64,000 bases of DNA from Sphingomonadales bacterium (GTDB lineage Bacteria > Pseudomonadota > Alphaproteobacteria > Sphingomonadales > Sphingomonadaceae). How positions within the stretch are numbered: position 1 is the first letter of the stretch; each line of letters opens with the position of its first letter. Positions 59,995 to 64,000 of the stretch are shown here, piece after piece. Where the stretch lies: assembly GCA_016721875.1 (NCBI GenBank), contig JADKHG010000012.1, positions 62,001 to 126,000 of the forward strand, read 5' to 3'. The notes below the pieces were generated by a model. The model ran no database searches. It saw only the letters and a program-made list of their open reading frames with translations, and had not been told where the DNA came from. A program made the position numbers and the translations under genes.

Positions 59995-60017
59995 CCGGAT
60001 AATTTTTCCGGTCTTTT
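59995..60017 (+). terminator. Weak hairpin plus T-rich tract
   Basis: CCGGA (59995-59999) pairs with TCCGG (60007-60011), followed by TCTTTT. It lies about 120 bases after the YhhN stop and 27 before the next small gene. The short stem makes a terminator only possible. The remainder of 59875-60043 has no feature. Confidence 0.3.
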
Positions 60018-60043
60018 AAATGCGCATTTTGAAAGGACATAAA

Positions 60044-60285
60044 ATGAAGTTGTACAAAAAAATCGGCGGGCTGTGTTGGCTCTGGCGGTGGTTTCGGGAG
60101 CAGTCCCCGGAGCCATATCGAGCGCTGCGGCGATTGAGCATAAGGGGGGGCAGATGTGGGATAAAGGTCCAAGATGGCCCCACAAGTCGATACACTTCGT
60201 CCAATTGGGGCTTGGAATTGCGGCGTTGGTCGCTGCTATTGTCCTTGTGGCGGGGAACGACGACGACAAACCAACCAGCCCGTAA
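60044..60285 (+). CDS. Small secreted/membrane protein of unknown function, one missing base
   Basis: An ATG after GAAAGGACATAAA opens MKLYKKI, and the frame then breaks. Adding one base at 60064-60065 gives an Arg-Arg pair followed by a good signal peptide (AVLALAVVSGAVPGAISSAA). The mature part, IEHKGGQMWDKGPRWPHKSI, is followed by a hydrophobic helix (LGLGIAALVAAIVLVAG) and NDDDKPTSP at the C-terminus. The corrected length is about 80 residues. The family is not recognised. A strong terminator follows about 60 bases downstream. Confidence 0.6.
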
Positions 60286-60343
60286 CGGCTCGACACTACC
60301 CCGTTGATTGACCGAAACGCCAGCGGGTGGTGCGCAAAGGAAA

Positions 60344-60370
60344 GGGGCGCAGCGCTGCGTCCCCTTTTTT
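60344..60370 (+). terminator. Rho-independent terminator
   Basis: GGGGCGCAG and CTGCGTCCCC form a stem with one bulged base around a two-base loop, followed by TTTTTT. It ends the transcript of the small gene at 60044-60285. Confidence 0.8.
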
Positions 60371-60406
60371 GCCGGCCGAACGATAAGTTGCGCGGACCAT
60401 ACACTA

Positions 60407-60437
60407 TTCTGTTCAGGGGAGAGATACGAAGCCTTAG
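60407..60437. repeat. Decayed copy of repeat family D
   Basis: GGGGAGAGATAC followed by a TTAGCGCC-containing segment recurs at 61687-61713 (GGGGAGAGATAC ... GTTAGCGCC). The rest of the repeat is absent here. Between this and the next gene there is only a tandem AATCCACCGT (two copies at 60502-60521); I see nothing else in 60286-60561. Confidence 0.5.
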
Positions 60438-60561
60438 CGCCGCTTTCCCATTAGAGGGTGATGTGGCTGGAGAATATGGGGTTTAGGTAAACCGTCCCCG
60501 CAATCCACCGTAATCCACCGTAAACGTCGTTGTCTGCGAACTGGTTGCTATGCGTACACGC

Positions 60562-61152
60562 CTAACGCGTCATGCAGATGCCATCCGTACGACAAATGGG
60601 TCGATCGGGCAGAGTGGGGAAATTGCTCGAGCGTTGCTGAAGATTATTAAATCCGTGCTGATTAATATGCGGATGAACTTCAATACGGTCAAAGCACCAT
60701 TGGTCTGGATTATAGCGGACAACGAAATTTCGCGCTTCCCGACCCGACGGAGCACCTGCATTGCGGTCAGCATTCAGGCGGACGACATAAATGATTCCTG
60801 TCGAATTGGTGGTCATAATTCCAGCACCATTCCTAGCAGGTGCCGTAAATGTCTCTTCCGGATTGGTGCGCGACCGGAATATGACGTCATAATTAACGAC
60901 CCATTGAGTTTGGCCGCCTTCGAGTTCATTATTGGGCACCCAAGTCTCGCCAGTCGCCGGATCCTCGAAGGCCATATAGCCGTTGATATAAGAAGGATCG
61001 GGATTGTTCGAACAACGGTTGTTCAGGACCTTTAGCAGTGCCTTGGGGTTGATCTCTTTGGGGAACCAGCTCTTGCCATCGGTCTGCGCCTGAACGCTTC
61101 CCGTTCCGGACAGGCAAAGCGCTGCGAGAGCCAAAAACGAACGTTTTTTCAT
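60562..61152 (-). CDS. Secreted protein of unknown function
   Basis: A 196-residue protein with a clear signal peptide (KKRSFLALAALCLSGTGSVQ, cleavage before QTDGKSWF). The mature domain has four cysteines (NNRCSNNPD, DQWCFDRIE, PICRTDGICM) and reads like a small beta-rich periplasmic protein. No family is recognised. A strong AGGAGACC ribosome-binding sequence precedes the ATG, which overlaps the stop of the proline-rich gene by four bases. The two are therefore an operon. Confidence 0.72.
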   Translation of the reverse strand: MKKRSFLALAALCLSGTGSVQAQTDGKSWFPKEINPKALLKVLNNRCSNNPDPSYINGYMAFEDPATGETWVPNNELEGGQTQWVVNYDVIFRSRTNPEETFTAPARNGAGIMTTNSTGIIYVVRLNADRNAGAPSGREARNFVVRYNPDQWCFDRIEVHPHINQHGFNNLQQRSSNFPTLPDRPICRTDGICMTR

Positions 61153-61439
61153 CGGGGTCTCCTTGCAGAAAAGTCGATCCGGCGCACAGGGCCGGCAATA
61201 TAAGGTTCGACCACAGGGGGTGGTGGGGGTTTGGGGCTCACCGCCGAGAAATCGAAACGCTGCACTGGGCCAGCGGTATAGGGCGCGACCTTCGGAGGTG
61301 GAGGCGGTTTCGCAGCAGGTGCACTAAAATCGATCCGCCGAACGCCTTCATCTTCTCCCGCCGACTGGTTTGCTGCGAGCAGAGGCAATGCTAACAACAG
61401 TGCATAACACTTCCGGCGAAGGGACAGTGATCGGCCCAT
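61149..61439 (-). CDS. Secreted proline-rich tandem-repeat protein
   Basis: A 96-residue protein with a signal peptide (RRKCYALLLALPLLAANQSA). Two and a half tandem units of about 25 residues follow, each built as R-R/Q-I/F-DFSA, then KPPPPP and PY-AGPV (for example RRIDFSAPAAKPPPPP and RFDFSAVSPKPPPPP). Such a chain would be extended and unstructured. It is co-translated with the secreted protein at 60562-61152, which may be a partner. The function is unknown. Confidence 0.68.
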   Translation of the reverse strand: MGRSLSLRRKCYALLLALPLLAANQSAGEDEGVRRIDFSAPAAKPPPPPKVAPYTAGPVQRFDFSAVSPKPPPPPVVEPYIAGPVRRIDFSARRPR

Positions 61440-61678
61440 AGCAATTTCACGCCTTAGACTTGTTTACATTCGTCCATGCTAGCCAAATGAGAATTCTATC
61501 GCAAGCGCTGCATTGACTGGAATTTTTGCCATTACGCACTGGAACGGCGAAACCAATGCGAGTCCTCCTATCTCTGGTTAGCGCGACGCAGCCTTTCAGC
61601 TTTACCCTTGGCAAAGATGGCAGAGAGAGTGCCGGCTTTGCAGAATTTCTTGTGCAATCGGAATTTCCAAAACTCGCT

Positions 61679-61826
61679 CTCCTTTAGGGGAGAGATACAA
61701 GCGTTAGCGCCAAAGGCGCTTAGGCGCAGTTGAGAGGGGAAGTATTGCGCTACCTCTGCCGTTCATCCCCTCTCCGCTGCGACTAGGCAGCAAGCTGCAA
61801 AATCTCGCTCCTCTCCCCTGAAGGAG
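61679..61826. repeat. Inverted repeat, family D
   Basis: The outer arms CTCCTTTAGGGGAGAG and CTCTCCCCTGAAGGAG pair with one mismatch over 16 bases. The interior includes GTTAGCGCC and GAGAGGGG/CCCCTCTC arms. A shortened relative of the left arm is found at 60407-60437. Confidence 0.7.
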
Positions 61827-61850
61827 AGAGGGGATTTAATTAGTATTGTG

Positions 61851-61877
61851 TCCCCGGAATTTCGTTTCCCCGGAATT
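61851..61877. repeat. Tandem 11-base repeat
   Basis: TCCCCGGAATT occurs twice with a 16-base period, four bases before the stop codon of the gene on the minus strand. Its role is unknown. Confidence 0.6.
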
Positions 61878-61880
61878 GGG

Positions 61881-62846
61881 CTATTTCCGGGTCGGCATAG
61901 CGCGGCGCAGCGTAGCAATCAGCTCTTTACAAAAGCTGTCTGGATCATTTGAAGACCACATCACCGTTGTGCAGTGGTTGGTGTCAAAATGGGTTTGCTT
62001 TTCTGAGAATTTTTGCTCTTCACAAATATACAAAACTGGCTTTCCTAAACCCTCGGCAAAACCAGCCTCCCAGTAGGCTCCGGAATTATCATGCGTTAGA
62101 TCAACAATAACAAAATTTGCGTCTCTAATCCGCATCCTCATGATGTTGTCGATCAGACCAGGTTCTGCAACGTCACGCATATCGACAAGAGGAAAACCTA
62201 ACTCCAAGACAGCCGGCTTTAAGTGGTTCTGTGTTAGATTCTTCCAATTGCTCGTCATTAAACTTCATAGCAAGGAAACCATATCCGGCGGATTGTTTTC
62301 AGATTGCTCAGATTGGTAAAGCTCCCAGCCTTCTAACGTCAGATCAATATCGATTACGTCATATTGGTTTAAAGTGTTTGCATCATGACATGATATCAAG
62401 CCTCGGCTCTCGAGTTGACCGATAATCTCGATTGCCGTTTGGCGGGACGTGGTGCCGATTTCGGCTGGAAATTCTGCAGGCAAACCGTCGAGCTTTTCGC
62501 CAGTTTCTTGAACTTTATCTCCAATATAGCGTAGTATTGAAAGTGCTGCTTTGGCCGGGGTAGGTAAGCCGATTTTTCCGTCGGCCACTTCCTTGTAAGT
62601 TTCTAAGTGCACATTGAGAGTGTCGCGAGATTTGTTTTGATTCTGCCTAATCCAATGACTGAGGGCGGCTCGAATACGACGCGTCGCTCCTTTCGAATTC
62701 TCCCCTAAAAAATCACCCGCAAGATCGTCATCAATCCCAAAATAGCCACACACCGGACAATCAAAGTATAGGGTCCACATATTCCTTGAAGGAGGGCGTT
62801 TGAGTGGAAATCCGTCGATGGAGAGACAAACAGGACAGTTACTCAC
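61881..62846 (-). CDS. Zinc-ribbon / winged-helix / nucleoside-2-deoxyribosyltransferase-like protein, two indels
   Basis: One gene is split across three frames. It starts with GTG (62846) overlapping the gyrA stop (GTGA) and has a zinc ribbon (C4, C7, C30, C33: CPVC and CPVCGYFG). A helical region and a winged-helix-like part (TSRQTAIEIIGQLESRGLIS) follow. Adding one base near 62291-62294 continues into GYGFLAMKFNDEQLE, and removing one near 62238-62244 joins NLTQNHLKPAVLELGFPL. The C-terminal domain reads PGLIDNIMRMRIRDANFVIV then DLTHDNSGAYWEAGFAEGLG, the pattern of nucleoside 2-deoxyribosyltransferase/TIR-like Rossmann domains. The corrected length is 321 residues. The gene is clearly more AT-rich than its neighbours, which suggests transfer. 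The molecular role is unknown. Confidence 0.72.
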
Positions 62847-64000
62847 TGAGTATTTCCCTCGTCACCTTGCAGACCAATGTTGTCTTCAACGTCCCCCTCA
62901 TCGCTCTCCTCAATCTTCGCAGCCCCCACAACATGCTCATTATCATCGACATTGAACAACCGCACACCAGCCGTCCCACGGCCGAGCACGCGTAAGGAAT
63001 CCAAAGGCATACGGATCAGTTTCGCCTGATCGGTGACCAGCATCAGCTGATCCCCCTTGGTCGCGGGGAAGCTCGCCACAACCGGGCCGTTGCGTTCGAT
63101 ATTGTCGATATTGGTGATCCCCTGACCACCGCGGCCCGTCCGGCGGTAGCCATAAGCCGATGACAATTTGCCATAGCCATTGGCGCAGACAGTGAGGATG
63201 AATTGTTCCTTCTCCGCCATATCGGCGATGCGTTCTGCCGACAGCGTGGGTTCGCCTTCCTTTTCGGGTTTCCACGGCGCGAAGCGGAGGTAATCCTCGC
63301 GTTCCTCGGGCGTGGTGCCAACGCGGGTGAGGATCGATAGCGAAATCACCTCGTCGCCTTTCGCGAGCTTCATCGCGCGCACGCCGGTGGAGGCGCGGCT
63401 CTGGAATTCGCGGATGTCGTCGGCGGCAAAGCGGATCGCCTTGCCCGCGCGGCTTGCCAGCAGCACATCGTCGTCTGCGGTCAGCAATTCGACGCCGATC
63501 AGTCGGTCATCGGCATCCTCGCCCTCAAACTTCATCGCGATTTTGCCGTTCGACGGCACATTGGCAAAGGCATCCATGCTGTTGCGGCGGGCATAGCCCT
63601 TTGCGGTGGCAAAGACGACGCTCAACCCGCCCCATTCGGCCTCATCCTCGGGCAGGGTCAAGACGTTGGAAATGACTTCGCTTTCACCCAGCGGCAACAG
63701 GTTGACCATCGGGCGCCCCTTGGTGGAGGGCCCGCCTTCGGGCAGTTTCCAGACCTTGAGCCGGTAAACCTTGCCGATATTGCTGAAGAACAGCACCGGG
63801 GTGTGTGTTGAGGTCACGAACAATTCGGTGACGGCGTCTTCATCCTTGGTCGCCATGCCGGCTCGGCCCTTGCCACCCCGGTTTTGCGCGCGGAAGGTGG
63901 CGAGAGCGGTACGCTTGATATAGCCGCCATGGGTGACGGTAACGACCATTTCCTCGCGTTCCATCAGGTCTTCATCGTCAAGACCATCCCAGCTGGGCGC
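62843..64000 (-). CDS. gyrA: DNA gyrase subunit A, C-terminal part (5' end outside window)
   Basis: The visible 386 residues are the DNA-wrapping beta-pinwheel of GyrA, with the GyrA box QNRGGKGRAG and repeated blade motifs (GYIKRT, GKVYRLKVWKLPEG, GKAIRF, GYGKLSSAYGYRRTGRGGQG, AKLIRMPLDSLRVLGRGTAG). An acidic tail ends the protein. The catalytic N-terminal domain lies beyond the right edge. The box reads QNRGGKG instead of QRRGGKG, a small variation. The stop codon overlaps the GTG start of the accessory gene. Confidence 0.96.
   Translation of the reverse strand, partial: APSWDGLDDEDLMEREEMVVTVTHGGYIKRTALATFRAQNRGGKGRAGMATKDEDAVTELFVTSTHTPVLFFSNIGKVYRLKVWKLPEGGPSTKGRPMVNLLPLGESEVISNVLTLPEDEAEWGGLSVVFATAKGYARRNSMDAFANVPSNGKIAMKFEGEDADDRLIGVELLTADDDVLLASRAGKAIRFAADDIREFQSRASTGVRAMKLAKGDEVISLSILTRVGTTPEEREDYLRFAPWKPEKEGEPTLSAERIADMAEKEQFILTVCANGYGKLSSAYGYRRTGRGGQGITNIDNIERNGPVVASFPATKGDQLMLVTDQAKLIRMPLDSLRVLGRGTAGVRLFNVDDNEHVVGAAKIEESDEGDVEDNIGLQGDEGNTQ

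Larger units (their letters stand above)
61440..61880. other. Gene-free 441-base stretch with repeats
   Basis: No convincing gene was found. A 43-codon frame at 61556-61687 has no recognisable content. The right half is repeat-rich: the arms CTCCTTTAGGGGAGAG (61679-61694) and CTCTCCCCTGAAGGAG (61811-61826) form an inverted repeat with one mismatch. Two copies of TCCCCGGAATT follow at 61851-61861 and 61867-61877. The stretch separates the proline-rich gene from the AT-rich gene coupled to gyrA. Confidence 0.6.

Noticed and set aside
61556..61687. A 43-codon frame (MRVLLSLVSATQPFSF...) in the repeat-rich gap
   Set aside because: No ribosome-binding sequence, no recognisable family, and its end runs into a repeat arm.

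Overview
The window looks like chromosomal DNA of an alphaproteobacterium of the Sphingomonadales (Sphingopyxis/Sphingorhabdus-like). This is an inference from gene content: a C4-pathway 5-aminolevulinate synthase, a ScfR-type short-chain acyl-CoA regulator next to propionyl-CoA carboxylase, a pyruvate dehydrogenase E1-beta with a fused lipoyl domain, a DUF4170 protein, Tad-type secreted proteins, and interspersed short inverted repeats of the kind common in these genomes. Most of the window is core genome. No transposase, integrase, phage structural gene, CRISPR array, rRNA or tRNA was seen.

Layout. 1-16.6 kb is housekeeping: carboxynorspermidine/saccharopine dehydrogenase (cut by the left edge), threonine dehydratase, GNAT, hemA, murI, plsY, dprA, topA, era-rnc-lepB, pgi, gor and a small secreted protein. 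15.1-25.8 kb is a propionyl-CoA to succinyl-CoA island: a divergent scfR/pccR regulator with TTTGCAA repeats in the promoter gap, then pccB, a small membrane protein, methylmalonyl-CoA epimerase, enoyl-CoA hydratase, methylmalonyl-CoA mutase, an unknown protein, bioB, a second small membrane protein and pccA. Two near-identical inverted-repeat elements lie in and after it. 25.8-34.3 kb carries alkD, a POT peptide transporter, a cyclase-family hydrolase, a VWA/CoxE protein, a soluble methyl-accepting-type protein, DUF817, a MoxR ATPase and an unknown protein. 34.3-45.8 kb is rpoD-dnaG-yqeY on the minus strand, divergent from carA, then carB, greA and a rhomboid protease. Two accessory genes and a duplicated 3' end of carA sit between carA and carB. 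45.8-52.2 kb holds DUF4170, a four-gene cluster of YqjD/YqjE-like membrane proteins, eno, an FtsB-like protein and pdhA-pdhB. 52.2-59.9 kb holds two TadE-like and one TadG-like protein, a squalene/phytoene-synthase-family protein, an EF-hand protein, trmFO, nnrD and a YhhN protein. 60-64 kb is an accessory patch with small secreted proteins, repeats and an AT-rich nucleoside-deoxyribosyltransferase-like gene that starts inside the stop codon of gyrA, which runs off the right edge.

Sequence quality dominates any annotation. At least sixteen genes are interrupted by one- or two-base indels, mostly in short homopolymers. They include rpoD, dnaG, carA, carB, eno, pgi, plsY and bioB. Because many of these genes are essential, and restoring the base gives a family-typical length and motif each time, I treat the indels as sequencing errors and annotate full-length genes. 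Coordinates of these genes span the frame change.

The most interesting biology is the inter-carAB site, where each accessory gene directly follows a copy of the carA 3' end; the accessory gene coupled to gyrA; and the propionate island, which couples biotin synthesis to a biotin carboxylase under a probable ScfR operator.
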